Source of the DNA: Paramecium pentaurelia
Lineage: Eukaryota; Ciliophora; Oligohymenophorea; Peniculida; Parameciidae
Direction: 5' to 3'
Length of the DNA: 64,000 nt
Assembly: GCA_905183005.1 (NCBI GenBank)
Contig: CAJJDO010000085.1
Span: forward strand, 4,470-68,469
Positions within the stretch are counted from its first letter, which is position 1. Every line of letters begins with the position of its first letter. The notes beneath the pieces were generated by a model that made no database searches, was not told where the DNA came from, and worked only from the letters and a program-made list of their open reading frames with translations. A program made the translations under genes and the position numbers. Below, piece after piece: positions 48,321-60,590 of the stretch.

Positions 48321-49601
48321 ATGGATGAATAAAAGCAAAATAAAATCATATTAAAAGTATTATGTTCTTAAGAATTAGATTTTAGTAAAATAAGCTTTAA
48401 TACAGTAATATTTAATTAACATAAATGTATGTTGTCTTTTGAATGATTACTTTTACACTATTGCTTTAAATGGCCTTGCTATAATTTTCATCGCTTTTGT
48501 TTATCATATAATTCCTTTGAAGAGTAGTAAAATAAAATACATAGTAGAATATTCGTTACTAGCTGGAGTTTAAGTAAGATTAAGTAATATATATTAGATT
48601 CTTGCAATTTTTATGAAGGAATTACTAATATATTTGGCAAGTTCATTGTTAGGTTTATCAATTCTTTCAGTGCTTTTTAAGATTTGCAGAACTCAGTTAA
48701 ACGTTGATCAATCACTAGGACTTTTTAAATTAGTAATTATATATAGGTTAATAGTTGAAAGTGTGTAGGAATGTTGAAATGTTTTTTAAGTTTGCAGCTT
48801 TTATTTTTATCACTGCATCTAAATTCTGTATTACCATGGAGCTGGATGTAGATATTTGTTATATTGTGGTTTATTTTAGTTTGTGGTTTACTTTTTTAAA
48901 TTTGTATGATTTTGAATTTATTGTATAAAACTTTGAAAAGATTGAATTATTCAATTGAAAGAAGAAATAGCACAAATATTAAATATTATGGTGGAATTTG
49001 GTATACAATATAATTACATTGTCTAACATTCAATCCATTCTTTACTTTACTTAACTTTTGTCTAACAATGGACTAGAACTTTACTATGATATATCTTCCA
49101 ATAATGTGCATAATTGGATGGATGATAATGATGATTGTGTCATTTATTATTCGTAAAGAAGTAAAGTAACAGTAAATAGACAATAAGATAATATTATTAG
49201 TAAATTAACAATATGATCCCATAAGTTGGCACTTCCGAAAACGAAGTATTCATGAACGAAGGCATTCCAAAGTATTTGATGAAGATCTCCTCCACTTATT
49301 TCTAATAAACTGATAAACCATTTGAAATTCTATCTACATCTCCTCGTAAATCAAATGATGCTGAAATGAAATGTTTGATTTGTTTTGAGAATGAGAGTGG
49401 ATATGTACTAATGAATTGTGGACATGGTAAAAATATATAAAAAGTATATATATAGGTGGTTTATGTCTGAAATGTGCATCTAATCTTCTCTTGAAGAATA
49501 AAGAATGCTATTTATGTCGATAACCAATAATGAAAGTATTCTAAATTTAAAAGAACAATTTTAACTTTGTTGAAGTCATAGGAATAATTGAAACATAATG
49601 A
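48321..49601 (+). CDS. TMEM185-like multi-pass membrane protein with C-terminal RING finger (E3 ligase candidate)
   Basis: Introns at 48574-48597, 48733-48761, 49161-49200 (40 nt) and 49427-49455 join most of the frame. Membrane segments include GLAIIFIAFVYHI, LLIYLASSLLGLSILSVLF and W-S-W-M-Q-I-F-V-I-L-W-F-I-L-V, the last preceded by L-H-L-N as in TMEM185-type proteins (L-R-L-D-x-x-x-x-W-x-W). The C-terminal RING shows C-L-I-C-F-E, then N-C-G-H-G-G-L-C-L-K-C and C-Y-L-C-R, a C3HC4-type pattern. The N-terminus is unsettled: joining M-D-E-Q-K to the first TM needs removal of about 49 nt, too long for a usual intron here. It has a homologue at 56893-58730. Probably a membrane-bound ubiquitin ligase. 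Confidence 0.7.
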
Positions 49602-49656
49602 ATTATATCTTTATTTAATATATATTGAATATATTTTTATTAAAACAACTACTCGA

Positions 49657-51267
49657 TCATCTTCTCCAGATATTAAACACTGTCTTACTACTTGCAATTA
49701 CACATCTAGAAAATCCATTAATACACACCTATGGTAAATTCACAAATTCATTGTTCACTGAAATAATATCATTAACATTGTTGACATTCCAAATTCTTAT
49801 TGTGTCATCCCAAGAAGCAGATGCAATATATTAAGAATATGGAGAAAATCCACATGTCCATATTCCTCTTTGATGTCCTTCAAATTACTTAAGCAAAATG
49901 AAATTCCTTGTTGACCACAATTTAATAAATTTATCTTTTCCTGATGAAATCAACCATTCATAATCATAAGAAAATTCTATACAATATCCTTCATCATTAT
50001 GTGCTTGCCATTTTTTTAAAACTTTCTGATTTTTATATATGATAATATTTTTATCATCTCCAATTGTAGCAATTATTAGATTAATATTCTAATTTTCTTT
50101 ATCCATATCCATCAACCAATTACCACCACCAAATGAACAACCATTAACAGCCTATGAGTGTCCATTCAATCGATAAATTGATTTATTATTTTCTATATTC
50201 CATACAATAGCTTATCTATCACCACTAACAGAACAAAAATATTTAGAATCGTTTGAAAAGCTAAATCTATTAATACCCTCATTATGTCCTTTAAATATTA
50301 GTGGTCGTGAATCTAAATTATTTATATCCCACATCCAAATATCAGACTATCTACCACTTCCAACCAATAACCATTTTTTATTTGGTGAAAATTTCAATGC
50401 TTATATTCTATCAGATTAACATATGAAACATTTTAATTCAATCATTGAATCCAAATCATAAACTACTACTTTATTATTCCAATTAGATCCACCAGCAAAA
50501 AGTTATCCATCATTAGTAACATCTATTGCAGTAACACTATTATAATAATCTAATTTCAATTTTATTAAGTTCTTATCACATAAATTAAAGCTATCTTCAT
50601 TAACAGCATTTATTACTTAATCCTTTGTTTGTTCATATTACAATTTTTCTAGGTTTTCTAAATATTATTTTAATTAATCTCTTTCTTATGTTTACAGAAT
50701 TATAGATTATAACATTTCATTTGATTTTTAAGCTTTATTTAACAATATATTTAGAGATTACATTTCTAAGACAAATTGTTTTAATTAACTAATTTACTTT
50801 TATCCAGAAAACTTTAAATTCAAAGATCCTGCATCTAATCTTGTCAATTCTTATAATTCTTAACCCAATTTTTATAAAACAACTTCAGTGATTTCTTCAC
50901 ATTGAATATATGTTTTATATATATTTTACACTTAATTTATCTCATCCAAAATTTATGAAAATTGAGATCCATACTTCAAAAAACTTTGACCTATTTCTTC
51001 TGTTATTGTTTCAAAATCATTCACCAATTATTATTTTAATTTATTTTAAACCCATCTTTCTTAATATTCAGTTATACATTAATCAATTTTAGAAATACTT
51101 ATGACTTTATGATTGATATGAGATTCTTTTGCACAAATAGCACAAATAGCCTTTTTATTACTTATACATTTTTCATCCAAACACATTACTGAGATTCCTA
51201 ATCCTAAATCAGAATGATGTTTGATATGACATTTAATTGAATTAGCTTTGCTAAATAAATCGTTCAT
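49657..51267 (-). CDS. WD40-repeat protein with N-terminal B-box-like zinc motif, intact and intronless
   Basis: 536 codons are open with no TGA and no intron. The N-terminus has C-H-I-K-H-H, then C-L-D-E-K-C, C-A-I-C and H-I-N-H, a B-box-like set of zinc ligands. A coiled coil spans about residues 75-240. From residue 255 there are six or seven WD repeats, for example F-K-G-H-N-E-G-I-N-R-F-S-F-S and S-A-S-W-D-D-T-I-R-I-W-N-V. The layout (zinc motif, coiled coil, WD40) resembles TRIM-like scaffolds, and ciliates carry large families of it. It is convergent with the RING gene, the two stops being 55 bp apart. It shows that the WD40 family can be intact here, in contrast to the wreck at 1926-5556. 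Confidence 0.85.
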
Positions 51268-51472
51268 TTTTATGGATTAATTAATATAGATTAAAATTGT
51301 TTACATACTCTTATAATCTAAATCAATATTAAAGAGATATAACATTAAAATGTATTATGATCATGAATGAACTTATTAATGAATTAATTTAATTTACTCG
51401 CTTAATAAAAAAAAAAGTATTAAATAAGAGAAAAGCTGTCTTAATATATTTTATAAATAAGATTATTTATTA

Positions 51473-53138
51473 ATGCAATAGAACTATGTTTGGAGAAAGA
51501 TTAATTATGATATTAAAGAAAAGCCTATCCTTTAATTCAAATTTTAAAAGGTAGGCAAGAAATCTAAAGATATCTATATTGGATGTTTTAATGAATATTT
51601 GATCAAATATAAAGTAATAATGCATTTTAAAGATTCTAGGATCAATTCTATACTATACCTTATAAGCTATTTGATCTAGTATTCACTAGCAAATTCGAAG
51701 TTATAAGAACTCCATCTAAATTAAAACAAGAGAAAAATCATAGCAAAGTTAGAGGTGAAGAGATCTTAGAATTAGGAGAAATAGTGGCTATTCGTTTAAT
51801 TGTAGAAAATATTGATAAACCCTATGAAATCTAAGGGAAAACTGATTAAATGCATCAACTAAGGAACTTTTTGGGAAAAAAAATAAATTAAATTGGATTT
51901 CACAATTTATTCCGAGTTTATAAAAAAATTGGGAGAGGAAATTTTGCATCTGTTTATTTGGCTGAAAGAATAGAAGATAATTTAAGAATGGCAGTTAAAG
52001 CGTTTTCAAAACAAATTGTTTATAATGAAGAAAAAGGAAGAGTAAGTTTACTGTACTTCATTTTAGGAAGGATTAATTAATGAAATTTAAATAATGAGAG
52101 AATTAGATCATCCTAATCTAATGAGATTGTATGAAGTATATGAAACCATGAATTCTATTTATATGGGTCTAGAATTATTAGAGGGAGATCAATTATTTGA
52201 ATATTTAAAAAAGAAGATCTCATTTACAGAAAAATAAGTATAAAGTATAATGGTTGGTTTATTATTGGGTCTTAAGCACATGCATTCAAAAGGAATTATG
52301 CATAGAGATTTAAAATTAGAGAATATTTTATTTAAATAACATGGGTATTTTTATTAAGATATATAAATAAAGCAATTTTGATTCTGTAGTTATTGCTGAT
52401 TTTGGATTGGCTACTCATGTAAATAAGAAACCATATTTATATTAAAAATGTGGAACTCCTGGATTTGTTGCTCCAGAAATTATAAATCTAAAAAATTTAT
52501 ATTAACCTTATGATTCAGTTTGTGATGTATATTCAATGGGAGTTGTTTTTTATATTTTGTATTAATATATATTCTTATTATTAGATTGACTGGAAGACCA
52601 GCTTTTACTGGTAAGACATACAATACTATTGTAAAATAGAATAAGGAAGCTAATGTTAATTTTGATTCTCCACATTTTTAAAATGCTCCTAAAGAAGCAT
52701 AACAATTACTTTTTTAAATGCTTTAAATAGATCCTTAATAAAGAATTAAGAGTAGTGAAGCTTTGTTGCATCCTTATTTGCAAAGTGTTTTGTTAATTGA
52801 TGATGATGAGGCTCATATATCAACAGATGATGATCCTAATCTTATGGAGAGAATTAAAATATTAAATAAATAGTTAATATATAATAATTAAATTATCTAG
52901 GACAGAAAAGGTCGATTTTACTAGAATCAAAAGATAAAATAGTTAGAATATCAAAGAATTACGACTATAAGCCACTTAAGAATTGAAGTAAAATTAAACC
53001 TCAGATGAGGAATTAAAAATAATTATGAGGACACCAGTTATTACAGGAAGAATTAATTCTGTTGAAAGTATTTTCTAGTAAAAATTTAGATTCACCTATG
53101 CTGAAATATCTTTCACCCTTCTAAAGTACAGGCTATGA
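51473..53138 (+). CDS. Serine/threonine kinase with N-terminal PH-like domain (CAMK-like)
   Basis: Five introns (51614-51639, 52042-52066, 52345-52372, 52559-52584, 52873-52900) give 510 residues. Residues 1-125 form an unrecognised beta-rich segment, PH-like by its pattern. The kinase has G-R-G-N-F-A-S-V-Y, M-A-V-K, H-R-D-L-K-L-E-N, A-D-F-G-L-A, C-G-T-P-G-F-V-A-P-E and D-V-Y-S-M-G-V-V-F-Y. The P-G-F-V-A-P-E activation segment and H-R-D-L-K-L-E-N loop resemble the CAMK group. No EF-hands follow. The last 40 residues are in doubt: an alternative frame downstream of 53085 also reads as protein (P-M-L-K-Y-L-S-P), so the stop could lie further on. Confidence 0.8.
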
Positions 53139-53436
53139 TGAAATAGCTTAAGATTAACTAATTTTGTAACGATATTCTGGGAAAACACTAAATATATGAC
53201 TTTATTTTATATATTTCTTTAAATCATAATATATTATTTAATATCTATGATTTATATTGTTATAATATTTTAATAATTTAAATAGGATCAATTCTTAAAA
53301 TTATTAGATATTAATTATTTAATGTAGAGTAATCTAACTATTTTTATTAATTTAGAAAAATTATATTTAAAACTCATTTTATAAAAATTTAATTATTACA
53401 ATTATTATTTTTAGATTTCATTTTATATAATTAATA

Positions 53437-54198
53437 ATGAGATCAAACACAGTTTTGAGATTGAGAAAATCAATTGAATAAGAAAAGTATGAATCCTCTT
53501 AGAAAATTTCTCTACATGCATTTAGTATACATTAACCATTAAGCCCAAAGAGAAAAGCTCATTAAACTCCTATTAGAGGAAAATACTAAATACTGTAAAA
53601 ATAGAAATTAATCAATGAGTAAAAATTGAATGTCTAGACTCAGCTTTTAAAGAAAAATGATTATTTTAATTCAGTGAATATAACATTAGAGAGTTAATAA
53701 ATAAAAGACTAAAATAAAAGTATACAATGTAGAAAGAATTACCGTTAAAAATCAGAGGATAAAATATTTGTATATGATATATTTCGAGAGGTTGGGTACT
53801 CTTACAAATTATATGTCTGAGGAATAATCAAAACCTGGCGATTAATAAGAAGGACAGAACAAAATATAATCTTTTCCAATTGTGAAAAAAAGATTTTCTT
53901 AATCTCCTTAATGCTTAGTTTCTCAAATTATACCTCCGATGCCAATAATAACAGAGTTAAATAACACAAAAATAGAATCAAGTATTTAGTGATATAATTA
54001 TTAGATGAATTTAATAAAGTTTAATATAAAGTGATAAAAGAAGTTTCAGAATCAACAGATAGAATACTTGATTTATTATTACTTAATACTTGTGATCTCA
54101 AAAAAGTATTCCAATAATAAAAATAAAAAAATTAAAGAAAAATAATTGTTTAAGGAAGAGTGCCAAAAGATTTTTTCAATATTTTGAAATAATTATGA
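53437..54198 (+). CDS. Q/K/S-rich protein, unidentified
   Basis: Introns of 19 nt (53770-53788) and 23 nt (53982-54004) restore one frame of 239 residues. The N-terminus has S-I-H-Q-P-L-S-P-K-R, a proline-directed site. The centre is Q-rich with S-F-P-I-V-K-K-R-F-S-Q-S-P. The C-terminus has an ordered end: E-V-S-E-S-T-D-R-I-L-D-L-L-L-L. No known domain. The 19-nt intron would be among the shortest in the window. Confidence 0.55.
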
Positions 54199-54741
54199 TC
54201 ATAAATAACAAATATACTTTTTATTATTTAATTTAATAAAATTATATTATAAAATTATATCTACTTGAAATCACATATTAGACTGTCTGGTTTATTAATT
54301 TTAAATTAATTTATGATTTAATATCAATTTTATTCTTAATTATTCTTTTAAATAAAAGATTTTATAATTCATACTCATAATAAGATTATTAACTAAATAA
54401 AATTATTGTTGTTTATTTTTACTTGTTATTCTATTATTTAGAATAATCAAAAATTTAAAATAAAAACAATTATAAATCTATTATTGTTTTGGTTTACAAA
54501 TTTGTAACTTAATCTATGATATTTTATTTAATAGTTATGTTATGAATAATTTAGATTTGATATAAATGATATATAATTTGATAAAATTAAATATTGTAGC
54601 AAATTAACTTAAAATGTTGCTGTGATTATTATTGTTTAATACCTAATCATTATTTAAATAATTCTTTTACATAATTTCAATTTAATACATTTAATATATA
54701 GAAATAAAAGTAGAAATATTTCATTAATTTAAAAAATTTAT
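54199..54741. other. Intergenic AT-rich sequence
   Basis: 543 bp of mostly A/T sequence with no convincing frame on either strand. Confidence 0.45.
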
Positions 54742-55545
54742 ATGTTGCCAAACCAATAACAATTCTTAAACGAATCATTCCATTTTGATAACTTTTAATA
54801 GATTTCTCCTATATTTTAAGAATTTCTTAAGATCATTAATTCTAATGCTATAGATATACTTTAAAATTCAAATTCTCTTAGTGAAAATATGAATTTAGAA
54901 GTTAGTCATAAAAACTAGGATTCTCAAATTAGTAGTCCCACCTAGATTTATTTAACTAAGAAAAAATGGCAGGATAGATCTAATGTGAAACAAAAATAAT
55001 TGTAACAACTGATAAGTTGTTAAAATAATAATTGTTAGAATAAAAGAAAAAATTTAAATGAAACTTAGATCAAAGGAAAAACTCTCCTTTTATGTAATAG
55101 CTGTTTATATAATTATAACTCAAACAACTATTGTGAGTATTGTATTTAAGTATTTAAAAATCAATAATTTAAGATATATGATCCTAATATAGGTTATGAA
55201 ATGGATGATAAATAATGGATTATGTGTGAAAAATGCAACAGATGGGTAAATATTTATTTTATATTGTAGAACCATGTTGAATGTGAATAAACTTAAGGAA
55301 AGTAGAATTTGATTAAAATAACCTATAATACAAAATATAGATGTTCCTAATGTCATAAAAATAAAAAATAATAAGCTAAATATAAAATACATAAAGATAC
55401 TTTTTAAGATCAGGAATTAATTAACATTAAAACAAAATAACCATAAACTATATTAAAATTAACAAATAAAGAAATATTTGAAGATATTTCTCTTCTAAAG
55501 AGTCTATTATTAGATGAGAAATAAAAAAAAGTGAAAATAGATTGA
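54742..55545 (+). CDS. PHD-finger-like zinc protein
   Basis: A 24-nt intron (55246-55269), a multiple of three without TGA, is recognised by its GTA...TAG ends and because it separates C-x-R-W from N-H-V-E-C. Around it the cysteines read L-C-N-S-C, Y-C-E-Y-C, M-C-E-K-C-N-R-W, H-V-E-C and R-C-S-Q-C-H. C-E-K-C-N-R-W-x-H-x-x-C is the second half of a PHD finger, and the preceding C-x2-C pairs complete zinc sites as in extended PHD/ePHD modules. The N-terminal 110 residues are Q/N/S-rich. PHD fingers read histone tails, so a chromatin role is likely. 259 residues in all. Confidence 0.7.
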
Positions 55546-55828
55546 ATTAATGATTTTGTAAAATGTACTCCTTTATTTTTAACTATAATTATTTTTAAAG
55601 ATTTTATCACATCAGGACTTCATTATTATATTTAAATAATATTTATTCTGTTATTATAATATAAAGTTAATAAAAATTCGTTCTATTTAAATGACTCAAA
55701 TTTATTGTTTATTTAATATAACTAAGTGATACAATAACTTTTTGACAATTTCCTATCTCTTTATATAAATCTTCTCATATATATATTAAATAATGTATTT
55801 TAAAAATATCAATATAATTAATTATATA

Positions 55829-56694
55829 TCACCCTTTCATTGAATTTAACTTTCCTTATTTTTATTATTTAAACTGTTCAAATTCTTTAAGGTATTGTTA
55901 ATATGATAAATCTTGTGAAACAGACATATCTAAAACACTTTGATCTCCAAAGTTAATTCTACTCATAATTAAAGTTCCTTCTATTTCTTATTCTAGTTTA
56001 TCTAATTCTTTATTTATCTTATTAACTTCTTTTCTAATAGTATCAATTTCAGTAACTGATTTATATTTATCTACATCTGCCTATTATTTTTCATTTTTTT
56101 TCTGTTAAACATTAAATTGATTATCTGTTTCTTCTTCACTTTCATTTTGTTCAGTATCATCGTCCTATTAATCACAATCCTCAACTTAATAATCATCTTC
56201 ATCTGTTTCTTCTTCTTCTTAATTCTCTTCATCTTATTCTTAATCATCTTCATCTACTTCTTCTTAATCTTTTTAAATTTATTTATTCTATGCTTTCCAT
56301 TCATCATCTTTTTCTTTTTTTTACTATTATATTATTCTATTAGGTTCTTATTGTTGTTATGGTTTATTTAACAATTTTTGAGCAACAGGTTGATTGGCAT
56401 TTTATTGTTCTTAAGAAAATAAAAACTATGGTCCTCTAAATTGTTATCATAATTATACTTTGTTGATTATTGCTATGTATTAGCTTAAAGAGTAAAAGGA
56501 TTTTGGCTGCTTTTTGGTATAATTGAATTTAAATTTTGATTATTCTTTTAATTATTTTAAACATAAGGATTTTGTTATTATGGTATAAATGGTTATTATT
56601 ATAGTGATTATTGTGATCGTTAGCTTGTTGTTGAATAGCTTGAATTAGTTGTTTGAGGATTATTGTAATATTAATATTATTAACGATATGACAT
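55829..56694 (-). CDS. Prion-like Q/N-rich, acidic, coiled-coil protein
   Basis: The protein starts with a Q/N/Y/S-rich low-complexity segment (M-S-Y-R-Q-Q-Y-Q-Y-Y), followed by a D/E-rich acidic block (D-E-D-D-Q-E-Q-D-E-E) and a C-terminal coiled coil (I-D-T-I-R-K-E-V-N-K-I). A jump between the first two parts fits a 17-nt GT...AG segment (56410-56426), shorter than any other intron here, or a one-base error. With it removed the length is 282 residues. Antisense frames in the D/E-rich region are shadows. Such proteins often join condensates or bind RNA; no specific role is visible. Confidence 0.55.
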
Positions 56695-56892
56695 TATTTA
56701 ATTTATATTAAATTAATATTCAGAAACATTTTTTGAAATAGAATCAAAGGCAAAATAAGTTTAAGATGAAAAGTCTAAAATATTCTTTAAAATGAAAGAG
56801 TTTGAAAAACTTGATGAAATAAAGATTAATACAAAAAATAATTTATTAAAAATATTATAAACTTCTTTTTCGAATAACATGATGTATCAAGA

Positions 56893-58730
56893 ATGATAGA
56901 TATATTTAGTCAAATGCCAGAATCATAAATGGGTTCATTAAGAATGAGACCTTCCCAATTAAGAATAGAAATGACTGATGATCAATAACTATCCACAAGA
57001 CGTAGAAATTTTATGTCCCCTACTGCTTTGCCATTATTTAGAGAATTGTAAAAAAATAGTTTTATATATCAGATAATAATAAACTACTAGACAACATTTG
57101 TAATAAAGTATTGCTCCTTTAGCTATGAAAGTAAAATTATCAATTTAATACATTAGCCGATATCTAGCCAATCTTAAATTACAAAATCCTTATTGTTTAA
57201 TTTATTTTTATAAGGTTTCTTTATAAACTATTATGGTTATCTATTTTGGTAATACAGTTTTCGCTATGTTTTACTTTAATTATGGATTTAAGATTTACTC
57301 ACAATGTTCATATTAATATATTTTAATTATCGTAAAGGAGAAGATTGTATTTGGCAACTAATAGAGGCTATGTTTCTATTTTTCTTAAAAGTAAAAGAAT
57401 CATTTAAAAAAAAAGGTTTTTATAGTATTTTATTATGAAATACAAAAATTCAAAATATACTTTATTACAATAATGATGATTTCACTTTCTATCTTAGTGT
57501 TATTTATGCGAGTTGTTTAGAAATTGAAATTTCAATTATAGAACAATTAATAAATTGTAAGTATGAAATATATAGTAAGATTATCTAATTTATAAAAACA
57601 TTATTATGTGTTTAGATGACACTTATTGCTTTGAAATGGGAGGATAAAATTGAATGGGTTTGGTCTTAAATTTTTATAATTTTATGGGTATTTTTGGTAG
57701 TTCTTGCATTATTATTATTTATATCTTTTATAGGATGTATTGAAACATTCATTAATCTTCTAAAAAAATAAACTAGTCAAAATTATTGTATTTCTTATAT
57801 CTATTATAGTAATAGGAAACATTTGGATTTTTATCAATATAATAGGTTACACATTGTTACCATTCTCATTTTTGTATAGATTGACTTAATTATATGATAA
57901 TGAAGAACCATTTGGAGAGGATGAAACTATTTAATTAATTGTTTTAAATGGAATTTATATGCTTTTATTAACCGTTTATACTACTTTCTTTGTCAATAAT
58001 ATACGGTAATTATAAAATACTGAAAAGTAGAATGTTTTTGAAAGAACTCTAAGGATTTGAATAATACTCTACTGGTATGCCATAATAACCAATTCAAATT
58101 TAATAAGAATAAGAATAAAGAAATAATGATAATGGTCCTGATTCTAATGAAACATTGTCTAAGAAAAAAAGAAAGTAACCATTTAGATTTATTAAATTAA
58201 ATGCACCATTATATTTAGTAAAAATGTCATGTACATTCTTTGCTATTTTTGATAAAATACATTTTAATTAAACAAATCAAAAATAAACAGAATAACTTTC
58301 TCAAAGAGCATTAGGATAATAATCATCAAATAGAATGGAATTTTAAAAGGAAATCAAAGCAAATAGCAATTCATTAGATGAAAAGATAAATAATTTAGAA
58401 GTATAAGAATAATAAAAAGAAATAATTGAAGAATAACCAAAAGAAAATGAATAATCCAAAAAATGTTCAGAAATACCTTAAAAATCTCAAAATTCAATAA
58501 ATGAAGATTAATAATCTACTTAGGATAAATGTTTAATTTGTTATGAAAATTAACCTAATATTTTATTTATACCATGTAGACATGGTGGAATATGTGAGAA
58601 ATGTGCAGAAGATATTGTACTTAAAACCAATTAATGTTATTTGTGTAGAAAAGTATTTATTCTTTAATATTTAGAATATTAAATAAATATTAAAAATAAA
58701 TACAGAAGGAGGATAATTAATTGTAAATGA
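56893..58730 (+). CDS. Multi-pass membrane protein with C-terminal RING finger (paralog of the 48.3-kb gene)
   Basis: Introns at 57048-57072, 57557-57579, 57788-57809 and 58006-58027 make one frame of 581 residues. Membrane segments include FFNI-like aromatic helices, FKIYFITIMMISLSILVLFM, W-V-W-S-Q-I-F-I-I-L-W-V-F-L-V-V and G-I-Y-M-L-L-L-T-V-Y-T-T-F-F. A disordered Q/N/K/E-rich linker follows. The RING has C-L-I-C-Y-E, P-C-R-H-G-G-I-C-E-K-C and C-Y-L-C-R. The W-x-W-x-x-x-F-x-x-L-W segment and the RING pattern are shared with the gene at 48321-49601. Likely a ubiquitin ligase of an internal or surface membrane. Confidence 0.75.
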
Positions 58731-58858
58731 GATTAGTAATATAAAATAAAGAAGATAGATTTAAGTATGAAATTGTAAATAAATTTTACACTAAATTAAA
58801 TCTCGTATATTAATAATATAATATATAAATAATAATATTTTATATAATCTATTTTCAT

Positions 58859-59571
58859 ATGGCTTCATTCTAATCCGTTTATTGTATTCTATTATCTTAA
58901 GCTTATTCATTAGGTAAAAAATAATTTGTTATTTTAGCTGGAACATACAATTAAAGTATCAAACAAATATAAATATTAATAGCACTTTATTCATTAAGTG
59001 CATTAATAGTTGTGATCATCTTAGGTTGGAAGATATTCAGATATTAATTATAAAGTAAAGTAGCAAAGCATATTGTTGATAAAATATGTAATAATTTATA
59101 GTTTTTTAAATATGATCTTGTAACTCTCTGTAGTTCTTGTTCATCGAATATTTCATATGATTTTTCAACAGTATTATCTTATTCTACATTAGTATTTGGT
59201 TATGTGTAATTAAATTATTTATATAATAGATACAAGTAGTTTGCAGTGTATATTGATAAAGTAAGTAAATTTAAATATTGATAGGAATTATAATAAGGTA
59301 TCTCATTTTATATGTCAAACTAAATTCTAGTATATTTTTGATAAGTAATATAAAGATTAAGAATTGCTTATGGAACTGTGTAAAATACAACAATAGAAAA
59401 TTTAATTAAATGATTTAATTTAAGTTTATTTTAATTATTTACAATTTCTTCATCCTTAATATTTTGAAGTTGTTAAAATTCAAATATGAGAAGCCAAAAA
59501 TAAAATAAAGATGTTTATACAATCAATTAAATTATATTTGTATATCCTTAAACTACATTATAATGAGTTGA
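58859..59571 (+). CDS. N-terminal part of a multi-pass membrane protein, unidentified
   Basis: Introns at 59261-59284 and 59330-59355 give 220 residues. Hydrophobic segments include I-A-L-Y-S-L-S-A-L-I-V-V-I-I-L-G-W and F-I-L-I-I-Y-N-F-F-I-L. The frame ends at a TGA directly followed by further coding-like sequence, so the gene may be longer and frame-broken. The total picture (several TMs, then a soluble domain) recalls 7-TM receptors, but no receptor motif is certain. Confidence 0.45.
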
Positions 59572-60590
59572 TCTAAAAATTTGAATTGGCAAATTATAGA
59601 ATATCATAAGTATTAGTAAATATGGTACCCATCTAAGTATATGTGGCCATTTTATTTTATTATATTCTTAAATATGATAAATGAAATTAAATAATGCATA
59701 ACTTGTTATCAATATAAATATAACCTATTTAATATATGAAATTACTTAATGGATAAAGACAAATCTAAAATATTTTGTATTTTCAACAGTTGCTTATATA
59801 TTTATAATCTAAATAGATTAATATTAAGGTGGTTTTTGTAAAGTTATTTATGATAAAATTAATTACTAATTATTTAAATTAAATTCCTTAATCTCTCCTA
59901 AACAATTATAGTATGTAGAAATTAAATTGCATTAGATTTTTAAATTAAATTTTTCATCAAGAAGTTAATTTTCATACTTTGAACTATCTTTTATTGATCT
60001 TTTTTAATAGGAATTTTTTACACTTCATTTAATAATGATGCATTTCCATAGAAGATAAGATGTGTATTGATATTATAAATTATGAGTTCTTGGGAAAGTT
60101 TTGTTTTATTAAGTTTGAAAAGATCTTACTAATAATTAAAAATTGATATACATCTTAAATTGAAAAGACTACTTCTATAAACACATAATTAGTCTCTGGA
60201 CTGAAAAATCCAATTGAATCACATTATTATATGGTTTAGTTCTCAAAACTTGTATTATTGCAATTCTATTAATAAAACCCGTATTATTAGTATTTATTCT
60301 ATCTTATTGTAATTACTTATAAAGTGATGTAGAAGATCAACCAAAATGTTAATTTTATGCAAATTTGACTACGAGATTAAGCATCAACCTATAATGGAAT
60401 ATATTAATCAAATAAAATCATATTAATATCATTATAAATTATGAATATAAATATAAGTTAGATGAGTAAATGTATTAAATGGAAAAGAAATATTCAAAAA
60501 ATAAAATGAAATAAAAAATCTTTATTGAATTTTCATATTATAAAGCAAAGAGATCATAAATGATTAATTATTTATAATATTCTTTTATAC
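59572..60590 (+). pseudogene. Continuation of the membrane gene in shifted frames
   Basis: From about 59604 a frame reads I-W-Y-P-S-K-Y-M-W-P-F-Y-F-I-I-F-L, then a one-base shift gives 122 open codons (59702-60070) with Y-F-V-F-S-T-V-A-Y-I-F-I-I-Q, a further TM, and a soluble domain. A further shift gives E-F-L-G-K-F-C-F-I-K-F-E-K. These would complete a 7-TM-like protein with a cytoplasmic tail, but no introns link the pieces. Either decayed or mis-sequenced. Confidence 0.35.

Noticed and set aside
53085..53190. A longer C-terminus for the second kinase through another frame
   Set aside because: The alternative frame reads plausibly but no intron of acceptable length joins it to the kinase frame; left as a note in the gene entry.
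56071..56371. Lysine-rich minus-strand frame and leucine/phenylalanine-rich plus-strand frame
   Set aside because: Both are shadows of the D/E-rich block of the prion-like protein, read in the wrong frame or strand.
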